From the NCBI RefSeq assembly GCF_001559865.1, contig NZ_LOHE01000060.1:1-64000 (forward strand): a DNA stretch of 64,000 nucleotides, read 5' to 3'. This DNA is from Abyssisolibacter fermentans (lineage in GTDB: Bacteria > Bacillota > Clostridia > Tissierellales > MCWD3). The position numbers were made by a program, and so were the translations under genes. Below, piece after piece: positions 54,867 through 63,999 of this stretch. How positions within the stretch are numbered: the stretch's first letter is position 1; every line of letters starts with the position of its first letter. The notes beneath the pieces are model-generated. The model worked only from the letters and a program-made list of their open reading frames with translations, was not told the origin of the DNA and did not search any database.

Positions 54867-54909
54867 CAAAAAATAAAAAACTGTAAATGAACATTAATTC
54901 ACCTACAGT
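54867..54909 (-). terminator. Attenuator terminator directly before the ABC-F gene
   Basis: ACTGTAGGTGAA pairs with TTCATTTACAGT (two G-U pairs) around six bases and is followed by TTTTTTATTTTTT, ending about 27 bases before the ATG. A strong terminator in this position would block expression unless it is disrupted. Confidence 0.8.
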
Positions 54910-55100
54910 TTTTATCTCAACAAACTACTCAATATCATAAAAAATCAAAATTTATTTAATTAAAAATAAATATATAGAATACACCTACAGATATCCAGCA
55001 TTTTATTTAAAAGTATGCCTAAGCAGCATAGCTTTTATATCATATTATTATAGAAACTTAAGTAATGTTCTTAGTTTATAGATATGTCTAAAATCTACAT

Positions 55101-55139
55101 CTATAAAAAAAGGCACACTCCACCTGTATCTATAGACAT
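55101..55139 (-). CDS. Leader peptide 2 of the ABC-F gene (12 residues)
   Basis: A short frame reads MSIDTGGVCLFL and ends in a T-rich stretch. Its ribosome site is weak (AAAAGAAA). It lies between leader 1 and the attenuator and could be where a drug-stalled ribosome controls the downstream hairpin. Confidence 0.4.
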   Translation of the reverse strand: MSIDTGGVCLFL

Positions 55140-55169
55140 TTTCTTTTAAACATCAATATTTAATTAATA

Positions 55170-55196
55170 TTATTTAACTAAGAACAAATACTTCAT
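55170..55196 (-). CDS. Leader peptide 1 of the ABC-F gene (8 residues)
   Basis: A short frame reads MKYLFLVK after a strong AAGGAGAAAAAG ribosome site, about 32 bases after the expected transcription start. Short frames of this kind precede many ribosome-protection and drug-resistance genes. Confidence 0.55.
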   Translation of the reverse strand: MKYLFLVK

Positions 55197-55235
55197 CTTT
55201 TTCTCCTTTTAAACATAATTTTACTATCTAATTTT

Positions 55236-55264
55236 ATTATATTGTAGTAAATTATGGGTGTCAA
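55236..55264 (-). promoter_or_regulatory. Perfect-consensus sigma-A promoter of the ABC-F gene
   Basis: TTGACA (55259-55264) and TATAAT (55236-55241) on the minus strand, both exact, with a 17-base spacer. The leader to the ATG is about 390 bases. Confidence 0.85.
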
Positions 55265-55506
55265 GTACTTTTAATGAAACTACTAATAACCTCATGAATA
55301 ATCAGTGTTAAGATTTTATCATCTAGTATTTTATTTTGTTTTTATTTTCTACTTTTTATTCATAACTAAAATTCAAAATGCATTTAGCAAAAATGGTACA
55401 AATTATTTCTTATATTAACTAACTATAAAGGTGCAATATAAAATACATTTTATACTAAACTATCCATTTAGTTAACAATATTATCTAGCAACCAATGTAG
55501 TTACTA

Positions 55507-55620
55507 GGAGACATGTAGGGTTTCTTTCTAAGGAACATTGGTGCGCATGTTTTTTCCTTCCACTTCAAATCAGAAAAAACATGTACACCACCGTGACGAG
55601 AAAGATTCCTGCATGGCTCC
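55507..55620. ncRNA. Long imperfect hairpin, candidate structured RNA or MITE
   Basis: This 114-base segment folds on itself almost end to end. GGAGACATGTAGG pairs with CCTGCATGGCTCC, TTTCTTTCT with AGAAAGATT, and GGTGCGCATGTTTTTTC with GAAAAAACATGTACACC. It lies in a 550-base gap between the ABC-F promoter and the efflux terminator. Its GC content is higher than that of the flanks. It could be a small RNA, an insertion-sequence relic or a repeat element. Confidence 0.45.
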
Positions 55621-55809
55621 ATCATCATATACAAGAGAGTTAAAACAAATTTAAATAATTTAATCTTTACTATAAAAAATTGTAAAGCATAGGCTAATTT
55701 AAATTGTAATATTTTTCTAGTGTTTTTGCACTATTATAGAACTAATATTTTTTATGCTAATATTATCTAGTTTATGATTTTATTATTTCATTAAAAATCA
55801 ATAAGTTGT

Positions 55810-55847
55810 AAAATCGGTGCAACGTTTAAAAGCTTACACCGATTTTT
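55810..55847 (-). terminator. Terminator after the efflux operon
   Basis: AAAATCGGTG and CACCGATTTT pair around an 18-base segment that can extend the stem partly. It lies about 45 bases past the adaptor stop codon. Confidence 0.65.
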
Positions 55848-55891
55848 ACTCACATCATCAATTATTATAACATTTAAGGATACCTATAACA

Positions 55892-57124
55892 CTATTTTTT
55901 CTCTTTGATATTAATACCTTCTTTTATATCTTCATTAGGAGAAATTATGACTATATCACCTTCATTTAACCCTGACTTAACCTCAATATAATCTTCGCCT
56001 TCTAATCCTATTTCAATCTTTTTTAATTTAGCCTTATCATCTTCTACTATAAAAACATATTTCGCGTCATTAAGCTCAAATACTGTATTATCTGGCACAA
56101 GTAATACATCATTCTTAGACCACAACCTAAATTTAGTATCTATATCGTAGCCTATACGAAGTTGTGATATGTTTTGTATATCTACATCTACCCTAACTCT
56201 CTTTTGCTGGATTCCTAAATCTGATATCTTACTAAAAGCCTTTGGATATATCTTATCAACTTTTCCACTTAATTCATCTATTCCAAGTTCATCACTATAA
56301 GCTATTACTATGCCATCCTTTTTAATTGAACTCACTTCGCTTGCTAAAACATCTACTTCTATATATAAATCATTTGTACCACTAATTTCTATGACGCTCA
56401 TACCAGGTTGCAAATAAGACCCTTCTTTAATGAAAATGTCTGTTATAATTCCATCAATAGGAGATGTTATTACATAATTTTCTCTATTTTTCTCTAAAAT
56501 TTCTTTTTTGTATACTAATGCTGCTATCTGTGCTTGATATTGATTTTTAATGTTACCTGATACTCCTTCTTTCAGCAACTTCAATTCATTTTCTGCTATT
56601 ACTAATGCATTTTTTTGAAATGTTAGATTATTTTGTGCACTCTTGTATTCATTAAGACTCAAGGCACCATCTTCATAAAGCTTTTTACTACTATCAAAAT
56701 TTCTTTTAGCTTCATCTACTTTAACCTTCATAGATTCTACATTTGCATTAGCCTTTTCTATCATTGATTTATCAACGGGTTTTACTGCTTCCTTGTATAC
56801 TGCTCTTAAACCATCAATTTCGGCTTGCACTGAGTTTATTTCAAGATTTATTTTCTCAGCATCTATTTCTAATAATATATCTCCTTTTTTTACACGATCT
56901 CCTTCATCAATATTTATCCCTCTTGCTTCTCCCATAGCTTTTGTATAAATAGTTCTCTGTTTCTTTGATTTTACAGTACCAGTTTCTTCAATATACTCGG
57001 ATATTTCTCCCTTATTTACCTTAAATGTTTCTACTGCTAGTGTATTATCATTTTGGATTTTAAAATACACACTAGCGGCGATTACTACAATTATTAATGC
57101 TATTACAATAGCTTTTTTCTTCAA
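55892..57124 (-). CDS. MacA/HlyD-like efflux adaptor protein
   Basis: This 410-residue protein has an N-terminal membrane anchor (KAIVIALIIVVIAASVYF), a lipoyl-like half (GEARGINIDEGDRVKKGD), a coiled-coil region (about 95-205) and the returning lipoyl half with SPIDGIITDIFIKEGSYLQPG. It should link the MacB-like permease to the outside. It is the last gene of a TetR-ATPase-permease-adaptor operon. The substrate is unknown; peptides, drugs or lipids are usual. Confidence 0.85.
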   Translation of the reverse strand: MKKKAIVIALIIVVIAASVYFKIQNDNTLAVETFKVNKGEISEYIEETGTVKSKKQRTIYTKAMGEARGINIDEGDRVKKGDILLEIDAEKINLEINSVQAEIDGLRAVYKEAVKPVDKSMIEKANANVESMKVKVDEAKRNFDSSKKLYEDGALSLNEYKSAQNNLTFQKNALVIAENELKLLKEGVSGNIKNQYQAQIAALVYKKEILEKNRENYVITSPIDGIITDIFIKEGSYLQPGMSVIEISGTNDLYIEVDVLASEVSSIKKDGIVIAYSDELGIDELSGKVDKIYPKAFSKISDLGIQQKRVRVDVDIQNISQLRIGYDIDTKFRLWSKNDVLLVPDNTVFELNDAKYVFIVEDDKAKLKKIEIGLEGEDYIEVKSGLNEGDIVIISPNEDIKEGINIKEKK

Positions 57125-57136
57125 TCCTCACACCTC

Positions 57137-59488
57137 CTATGAAATTCTGCTCTTAAGAGCTTCCATGAAGTCAAGCTTATAGATTTTTTTCATCGTAAAC
57201 AACTGTGCAGCTATTACAAAAAATACTGTAGATATAATAGAATAAATATATATATCAATACTTATAACTGCTCTGAGTGTATATAAATCATTACTGAGTG
57301 CATTTTCAACACCTCTAATAAAAACTATACCGATAGGAATTCCAACTAATATTCCAAAGCATGTCATTAATAAATTTTCTTTAACGATCATCCAAAAAAT
57401 TTCTTTTCTTGAAAATCCCATAACCCTTAGTGAAGAAAACTCAAGTCTTCTCTCTGCTATACTCATTACTGTTGTGTTATATACTACTGCAAACCCTAAT
57501 ATACCTGAAAATATAATGAGAATACCAATAGATATATAAGTTAAGTTTAGAAACTGCTTAAATACATTTTCCATATCCTCAAGAGATTGTAAACTACTAA
57601 TATTCTTTAGATTATTAAGTTTTTTCTTTACATTGTCATCTGAATTGAAATAAACTCCGGTTATTAATTCCTTATCTAATAGTGTTTCATTCATTTCTTC
57701 AATTTTCATATATGCATTAATACCTAAATTTTGCTGAATTATATCCTTAACCTCCAGCTTAACATCTTCTCTATTTGGAATAAAGCTATTAATTGTTATC
57801 ATATCTCCCTTCGTTATTCCAAGATACTTTGAAAGATTTTCTGTAATAACTATCCCTTTATCTGGCAAGTTAATTTTTTTATTGTTCATATTTTCAAAAT
57901 TATAAAAGCTAGTATCTTCTTTTACACCAATTATATTAACTACTTTACTCTTCCAACCGTTTTTTACTTCAAATGGAAACTCAATCTTTGGTTCAATGTA
58001 ATCTATATCTATTATTTGCTCAAGTTCTCTTACTACATCTTTGTTCATGGGTTTAGAAAAGTTAATATTATATTCCATTCTTTGAAAATCCCCATAATGC
58101 TTTTCAAACATATGAAAGAAAGCATTAAATTGACAAAATGTCAAAAACAACATTCCAAAGGTTAATGAAATACCAACTAATACAAATAAAAATCGCTTCT
58201 TACTTCTAAATATATTCCTCATTACCATTTTCCAACTAAAAGAGAACTTATTCCAAAGAAACTTTATCCTCTCAATTAAAATTCTCTTACCCGATTTAGG
58301 AGCTTCTGGTCTCATAGATTCAGCTGGAAGTATTTTTAATATTTTCTTGCTCCCATATAAACCTGCTACTATACAAAAAGCACTTGAAAGCAATATTGCA
58401 ATTATGGTATATCTATAGTAAAAATTCACCTTAAGTATTGGTATGTTAAAATACTGTAGATACAATTTTGTCATAGCCCCAGCTAATAACGTCCCTAGAT
58501 TTGTTCCAATAATAGCTCCTATAATACCAATAGCTAAAGAATATTTTGTATAATGCATGATAATATCTATGTTTTTATACCCCAATGCTTTCAAGACTCC
58601 AATTGAAATTCTGTCTTTTTTCACCATTCTCGATATCATTACAGCAATTATCAGGGCTGCAATGCCAAGAAAAATAACAGGTATAACCTTCGACATAGAT
58701 TTAAGCTGCTTTATTTCTTCTGAAATCATTCTGTTACTTAGCTGATTTTCTTTTACTATAATCCTTTTGACACCATAATCCTTTAGAACCTTTTCTAGTT
58801 TATCCTTAATTTTATCTATATCCTTTTCATCTTTTACACTTATAGTTACTTCATTGTAGTTGTTTCCAAAACCAAAGCTTTGTCTTGCAAACTCATCGGC
58901 TACAAAAGCAACACCGAATTTTTCTGGAAGAGGCAAAAGACTTTGTTCATTTTCCATAAGATATATATACTCTGGGCTGGCTACTATACCTGCAACCCTT
59001 AAATTGTATTGTTTTGCATTTATTTGTAGTTTTAATGTATCCCCAACGGATATATTTCTTGCTGTAGCAAATTGTTGAATAACTAATATTTCCTTATTTT
59101 TATTTTTTATTTCCTCTCCCTGTATCAAATAAATATCGTTTATTCTTTCATTACTATTTGGTACAGACACAACCCTAACAGTTACCTTTTCGTTATTATT
59201 CTTAACCTTTAATGGAACATCAGAAATTACTCTTCCTTGAGCATTTGTAATTCCATATTTGTTTTTTAAATCGTCAACTGCCTTACTGGATATTTTAACC
59301 ACTTCAGCATTTATATCCGCAAAGTTTGTCATTTCATAATATTCATTTAATGTACTTTCTAAATTTAATGCTGACATTTTCATAGCTGTGTATACCAATA
59401 ATCCTACTGCTATAACAACTATTATTGCTATAAACTGCCCATATGAGCCTTTTATAAGTCTAATCAATCTTGTATTTATTTTTTTCAT
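57137..59488 (-). CDS. MacB/FtsX-like ABC transporter permease
   Basis: This protein of about 783 residues has two FtsX domains. Each has an extracellular region followed by membrane helices; the second half begins near KMVMRNIFRSKKRFLFVLVG. About eight membrane helices are visible, in a 1+3 and 1+3 layout, as in two-repeat LolC/FtsX-type permeases. The start at 59488 overlaps the ATPase stop as TAATG, a strong sign of translational coupling. It works with the ATPase at 59488-60198 and the adaptor downstream. Confidence 0.85.
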   Translation of the reverse strand: MKKINTRLIRLIKGSYGQFIAIIVVIAVGLLVYTAMKMSALNLESTLNEYYEMTNFADINAEVVKISSKAVDDLKNKYGITNAQGRVISDVPLKVKNNNEKVTVRVVSVPNSNERINDIYLIQGEEIKNKNKEILVIQQFATARNISVGDTLKLQINAKQYNLRVAGIVASPEYIYLMENEQSLLPLPEKFGVAFVADEFARQSFGFGNNYNEVTISVKDEKDIDKIKDKLEKVLKDYGVKRIIVKENQLSNRMISEEIKQLKSMSKVIPVIFLGIAALIIAVMISRMVKKDRISIGVLKALGYKNIDIIMHYTKYSLAIGIIGAIIGTNLGTLLAGAMTKLYLQYFNIPILKVNFYYRYTIIAILLSSAFCIVAGLYGSKKILKILPAESMRPEAPKSGKRILIERIKFLWNKFSFSWKMVMRNIFRSKKRFLFVLVGISLTFGMLFLTFCQFNAFFHMFEKHYGDFQRMEYNINFSKPMNKDVVRELEQIIDIDYIEPKIEFPFEVKNGWKSKVVNIIGVKEDTSFYNFENMNNKKINLPDKGIVITENLSKYLGITKGDMITINSFIPNREDVKLEVKDIIQQNLGINAYMKIEEMNETLLDKELITGVYFNSDDNVKKKLNNLKNISSLQSLEDMENVFKQFLNLTYISIGILIIFSGILGFAVVYNTTVMSIAERRLEFSSLRVMGFSRKEIFWMIVKENLLMTCFGILVGIPIGIVFIRGVENALSNDLYTLRAVISIDIYIYSIISTVFFVIAAQLFTMKKIYKLDFMEALKSRIS

Positions 59489-60198
59489 TACCATTCAATC
59501 CTTTCAGGATCCATTGGATTTTTATTTTCTTTATTCTCTACGATTTTTCCACTCCTCATTCTGATGACTCTATCTGCCATTTGAGCAATAGGAGCATTGT
59601 GAGTTATTACTAAGATTGTTTTTTTATAATCTCTGTTTATTTTGCTAAGCAGTGAAAGTATAGCTATTCCTGTTTTGTAATCCAATGCTCCAGTTGGTTC
59701 ATCACATAAAAGAATGAGAGGATTTTTTGCAACTGCTCTGGCAATTGCTACTCTCTGCTGTTCTCCACCACTTAATTGAGATGGAAAATGATCTTTTCTT
59801 TCTCCTAAACCAACATTTACAAGAACTGTATCTATATCGAGAGCATCTTTACATATTTCTGTTGCTAGCTCCACATTTTCTTTAGAGGTTAAATTAGCCA
59901 TGAGATTATAAAATTGAAATACAAATCCTATTTTTTCCCTTCGATAATATGTTAGCTGTTTTTCGCTATATCCAGTAATCTCTTTTTTCTCTAGAAAAAC
60001 TGTCCCTTTTGTAGGTTTATCCATTCCACCAAGGATATTTAATAAGGTACTTTTACCCGATCCACTAGGTCCAAGTATGACAACGAATTCTCCTTCATTT
60101 ATATCAAAGGATACTTCTTGTAATGCCTTTACAGTTACTTCTCCCATTTGATAATACTTACTAAGTTTTTCTACTCTTAATAGTACCTTTTGATCCAT
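59488..60198 (-). CDS. MacB/LolD-type ABC transporter ATPase
   Basis: This 236-residue ATPase has Walker [10 protein letters not shown], signature LSGGEQQRV, Walker [12 protein letters not shown] and the switch His in VITHNAPIA. The N-terminus [18 protein letters not shown] is typical of the MacB/LolD group. It overlaps both its neighbours by one to three bases. It powers the two-repeat permease that follows. Confidence 0.9.
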   Translation of the reverse strand: MDQKVLLRVEKLSKYYQMGEVTVKALQEVSFDINEGEFVVILGPSGSGKSTLLNILGGMDKPTKGTVFLEKKEITGYSEKQLTYYRREKIGFVFQFYNLMANLTSKENVELATEICKDALDIDTVLVNVGLGERKDHFPSQLSGGEQQRVAIARAVAKNPLILLCDEPTGALDYKTGIAILSLLSKINRDYKKTILVITHNAPIAQMADRVIRMRSGKIVENKENKNPMDPERIEW

Positions 60199-60854
60199 TA
60201 TTTATTACCTCCCCCCTTATTAGTCTCACCTAATCCTCTCTCTAAAAAATCTACATAATTTTCATAATTTTGAGTGATTTTTTCTATATCTAAATCCTCA
60301 TCATTTTTAACAAAGCAATTAAAAAAGTTTATCATCGAATCATTTAATAGCCTATTTATAAATTTTTTGGATAAATCTTGTCTAAAATCTTTTTTTCTAA
60401 ATCCTTCTTCTATAAGAGGTCCAAAATAATCTTTCGCATGACCTTCTTTTATTAACTTTTGCATTTCTTCATCAATAATTTCTCTTACTTCAGGATTTTT
60501 TTCCTCATACATACTTCTCCAAAATTGATAATATTTTGGATATTTTGTGCAAATTTCGATTCCTATGCTGCCCTCAAGCTTTAATATCTCAAAAAAATTT
60601 AACTCTTCATAATTAATATTGTTTTGAAGTTTCCATTTATCAATGTATTCATGTTCTATATTATGTAGGTTTCTAAAAAGGTATAAATAAAGCTGCTTCT
60701 TATTATTAAAATGATAGTAAAAAGACCCTTTACTTATCTCTGCTCGTTTTAAAATATTATTTAGTGAAGCATTATTATACCCCTTATCAATAAATTCTTC
60801 TAAAGCAATTTTAAATAAATTTTCTTTTTTTATCATATTAATCTTATCTTGCAA
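60198..60854 (-). CDS. TetR-family regulator of the efflux operon
   Basis: This 218-residue protein has a TetR helix-turn-helix (ASLNNILKRAEISKGSFYYHFNNKKQLYLYLF, about 28-60) and a helical ligand domain. The TTG start follows AGGAGTGAAA. It is the first gene of the efflux operon and overlaps the ATPase gene by one base. A dyad that should be its operator lies 26 bases upstream, which implies self-repression lifted by a transported compound. Confidence 0.88.
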   Translation of the reverse strand: MQDKINMIKKENLFKIALEEFIDKGYNNASLNNILKRAEISKGSFYYHFNNKKQLYLYLFRNLHNIEHEYIDKWKLQNNINYEELNFFEILKLEGSIGIEICTKYPKYYQFWRSMYEEKNPEVREIIDEEMQKLIKEGHAKDYFGPLIEEGFRKKDFRQDLSKKFINRLLNDSMINFFNCFVKNDEDLDIEKITQNYENYVDFLERGLGETNKGGGNK

Positions 60855-60880
60855 TCAATTTCACTCCTATAAAATAACAG

Positions 60881-60896
60881 TAGACCGCGCAGTCTA
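60881..60896. promoter_or_regulatory. Candidate TetR operator
   Basis: TAGACCGCGCAGTCTA is an inverted repeat with seven of eight positions paired in each arm, GC-rich in an AT-rich setting. Its place just upstream of the TetR start fits autoregulation. Confidence 0.65.
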
Positions 60897-61070
60897 GTAT
60901 ATATGATTTCATTATATATCCATGAATTTTATTTGTCAATAGTGACGCTATGATAATGTCAACTAGAATAATTTCACAATAGAAAAAATTATTTCTATAA
61001 TTCAATGTTCAGTTTTATATCAATTTCTGTTAGTCTATTAAATGTATGATTCTATGAATCTATAATATTC

Positions 61071-62288
61071 TTATGCCTTGAAATTATATATAGGCTTAAT
61101 GATATCAATAATATCAACTGAATCTTTTATATTTTTAATAATTTCATCTATTGGTTTATAAGCCATTGGTGCTTCATCAATAGTAGATTCTTTTACTGAT
61201 GTAGTATAAATATCTTTCATACTTTCTTTATACTCATCTAAGTTAATATTAGCTATAGCTTTTGATCTACTCATTAATCTACCAGCTCCATGAGGTGCTG
61301 AATAATTCCAATCTTCATTTCCTTTTCCTAATGCAATAATACTACCATCTCTCATATTAATTGGGATTATAACTTTTTCACCTTTATAAGCTGATATACT
61401 TCCTTTTCTAATAATATTATCTTTAAAATTTATATAATTGTGTATAGTTTGAAAATACTCAAAATCTTTTAATGCTTTTTTAAAAACTTTATTTAATATT
61501 ATATCTGCCATTATTTCTCTATTTAGATTAGCATATTCTTGGCATATTTTCATATCATGTAAGTATTCATTTCTCCATTCTTTTATTAAAAAACATAGTT
61601 CTTTTGGATATTCTGGTTGTAACATATCATATCTCTTTTTTAGTTCTATCAATTCTTTTTGTATTTCTTTTCTTCTTCCTTCTCGTTTATAGTTCTTAAT
61701 AATTTCATCTCTTTTAATATAAAAATCTTCTTTACCACTACACAAATCAATAGCGATTTTTTGATAATATTCAGCTACTTGTTTACCTAAATTTCTACTC
61801 CCTGAATGAATAACTAAATATAAATTATTATTTTTATCTTTATTTACTTCAATAAAATGATTTCCTCCACCTAAAGTACCAATACTTCTTTCAATTCTCT
61901 TTGTATTTTTTAGTTCTCTGTAACAATGTAATTCTTGTAATTTGTGAAATTTTACAATTCTTCCTTCATGTACATTTTGACCACACGGAATATTGTGGTT
62001 AATTATTTCATCTAATTGTTTTAAATCTATATGGGTTTTACCCAATTTAGCACATAACATTCCGCATCCAATATCTACTCCTACGATATTTGGAATAACT
62101 TTATCTCCCAAATTCGCGGTAAAACCTATAACGCAACCTTTGCCAGCATGCGTATCAGGCATAATTCTTATTTTACTATTTTCCACAAAAGGTTGATTAC
62201 ATAATTTTATAATTTGTGAAGTAGTTTCATCGTCAATATTATCAGTAAATACTTTGGCTGTAGTATATTTTCCTTTTAATTCAATCAT
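61071..62288 (-). CDS. RtcB-family RNA ligase
   Basis: This protein of about 405 residues has the RtcB core: DTHAGKGCVIG, GVDIGCGML, the metal-binding HSGSRNLG and the guanylylated His in APHGAGRLMSR. RtcB joins RNA 2',3'-cyclic phosphate or 3'-phosphate ends to 5'-OH ends using GTP. It is of the shorter class, at the size of the RtcB2 or release-factor-H-linked group rather than the roughly 480-residue archaeal form. No archease, RtcA or PrfH gene is adjacent. The start at 62288 follows AAAGGAGG. Confidence 0.85.
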   Translation of the reverse strand: MIELKGKYTTAKVFTDNIDDETTSQIIKLCNQPFVENSKIRIMPDTHAGKGCVIGFTANLGDKVIPNIVGVDIGCGMLCAKLGKTHIDLKQLDEIINHNIPCGQNVHEGRIVKFHKLQELHCYRELKNTKRIERSIGTLGGGNHFIEVNKDKNNNLYLVIHSGSRNLGKQVAEYYQKIAIDLCSGKEDFYIKRDEIIKNYKREGRRKEIQKELIELKKRYDMLQPEYPKELCFLIKEWRNEYLHDMKICQEYANLNREIMADIILNKVFKKALKDFEYFQTIHNYINFKDNIIRKGSISAYKGEKVIIPINMRDGSIIALGKGNEDWNYSAPHGAGRLMSRSKAIANINLDEYKESMKDIYTTSVKESTIDEAPMAYKPIDEIIKNIKDSVDIIDIIKPIYNFKA

Positions 62289-62588
62289 GTTTTCCTCCTT
62301 TGATTTGTAGAACATCATCAGCTATTTTCCCAAAATCTACTACTATTTTTTTAAGCTTATCATATTGTATATATAAAATTCAATTATTTTTATAAGAATT
62401 ACTCTCTCGTTTTTATTAAAATATTTTAATAAAATGAGTAGGAGATATTTTAATGTTATTAAGTGGTATTTTATTCGTTTTATATTTTATATGGTAATAT
62501 TTATTATTGTAATATATTATGTAGTAGTCATCTTTTAATTGATTCGTACATTATAAATTGTTTCATTAATCTTAATGGAGGTATTACT

Positions 62589-62745
62589 ATGGATAAATAT
62601 ATAGAAGATAATATTTGTTATATTGTTTTTTTTTTTTAGTAAAAGTGCAGATTCCTTACAATTAGTTATTATATTTTGTACTAGTATTTTAAGCGCATTT
62701 TGTATGGCTTTAATTAAGACTATTAATAATATTAATCATAAATAA
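62589..62745 (+). pseudogene. Small membrane-protein gene interrupted at a 12-T run
   Basis: This is the only clear plus-strand gene. GGAGG precedes the ATG at ideal spacing. The frame MDKYIEDNICYIV runs into 12 T (62626-62637) and then a stop. If the run had 11 T, the frame would continue SKSADSLQLVIIFC to a stop at 62743-62745, giving about 51 residues with hydrophobic helices. It may be phase-variable, read by slippage, a sequencing error, or dead. The 300 bases before it (62289-62588) hold nothing else that I recognise. Confidence 0.5.
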
Positions 62746-62826
62746 ATATTTATATTTTTTAATATGATAATAGGGTATTATACTTACTTATTTCATTATT
62801 TCTATAACTTTTTCGTCTTTATGACT

Positions 62827-62866
62827 AATAAACGGTGTAATCTCCATGAAGTTTACACCGTTTATT
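62827..62866. terminator. Hairpin with 14-bp stem, likely bidirectional terminator
   Basis: AATAAACGGTGTAA and TTTACACCGTTTATT pair around a loop of about 11 bases. It would end the small plus-strand gene, and possibly transcripts from the right. Confidence 0.65.
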
Positions 62867-63054
62867 ATACACTCTTAGCTAATATTTTAAGTATAAAATT
62901 TTAATCTTGAAACCTGTTAACTTTTATATTCTGTGAGTTTTTTACTCAATCAAATAAATAACTTTAACTAATAAAGGCAATAATAATTAGTTTTTACATA
63001 ATCATAATTACCCTTATTTCTATTTCATTCGATTTTCATTTATTCGAACTTATT

Positions 63055-63222
63055 TTACATTCCTGCAGTACACGGTTTTATAGAGTTTAGTAACTCATCA
63101 AATTCTTTTCTTGCATATAGTCTATGTTCATCTGAAATATCCATTTTATTGATAATCTTACTATCATATGCTTGCCTTCAAATGAAAACTTATAATCTAT
63201 GATTTCACCATCATACCTACAA
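63055..63222 (-). pseudogene. Remnant of an unidentified gene with a frameshift
   Basis: One minus-strand frame reads RYDGEIIDYKFSFEGKHMIV; after a shift the next frame reads SKIINKMDISDEHRLYARKE and ends in FDELLNSIKPCTAGM with a stop. The two pieces join naturally, so this is probably the C-terminal end of a decayed protein gene. I cannot name the family. The flanking 600 bases hold no intact frame. Confidence 0.4.
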
Positions 63223-63498
63223 CTGCTGTTTTTGTTTTGTTTCCTTTTAAAAAATATCTATGGAGATTATTCACTTATTTAATTTTATACAATCTTGATA
63301 TAATAAGCTCTTTATCCTTTATTTCTGTTACGCTAAGTCAAAATTTCTTTATAACATAACTGATATTTATAATTAATTTTGTCATGCACTAAAAAAAGTA
63401 CATTTCTATTTTTAAGCTCTGTCCTTTTTTGTTATATAAGACTGTTTTACATTTCCTCGTAACCTCATTTTGGTATGCCATATTTTAATGTGCAAATA

Positions 63499-63999
63499 TT
63501 AAAGATATAATGATAAATAATTAAATCTACTACCAAGATATTCTTTTGTATTAGTCAATAATTCATCAGTTGAAAGGCTTAAATGGTTTATTGTATTTGA
63601 GTTAGTTTTTAAAAATAAGGGATATAATAAATTTAGACACAATAAATAAAATACATCAAATTCAAATTTCAAACTTTTTCTTAACTCTTTTGGCATATCC
63701 ATCAACCGATCGCCTAATCTTCTAAATTGGTAAAAATAAAATGCGAAATATTTCCATATTTTATCTGATACTTCTTTTAATGATTCTTCTTCAAGATCAT
63801 AAAAATAACCCTTCATTAAACTTAATATAACATCATATTGCAATAAGACATCTAATTGATATACACTTATTGCCTTAGGATAATACAATTTGTTTACATA
63901 TCGATATAAATTACTGATAAAATCTCTTAAACCTTGAATTGCCTTCATCTTATCTGGGATTATCTCTATTCGTTTTGTTGAATCAAGATCTGTTAAAAG
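63499..63999 (-). CDS. Uncharacterised protein, partial at the right window edge
   Basis: The frame is open from the window edge (residues LLTDLDSTKRIEIIPDK precede the first internal ATG at 63948), so the true start lies outside. The visible 166 residues are rich in Tyr, Leu and Phe, helix-forming, with no signal peptide or clear catalytic motif (for example DVILSLMKGYFYDLEEESL). I do not recognise the family. Because the start is missing, length and domain content are unknown. Confidence 0.5.
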   Translation of the reverse strand, partial: LLTDLDSTKRIEIIPDKMKAIQGLRDFISNLYRYVNKLYYPKAISVYQLDVLLQYDVILSLMKGYFYDLEEESLKEVSDKIWKYFAFYFYQFRRLGDRLMDMPKELRKSLKFEFDVFYLLCLNLLYPLFLKTNSNTINHLSLSTDELLTNTKEYLGSRFNYLSLYL

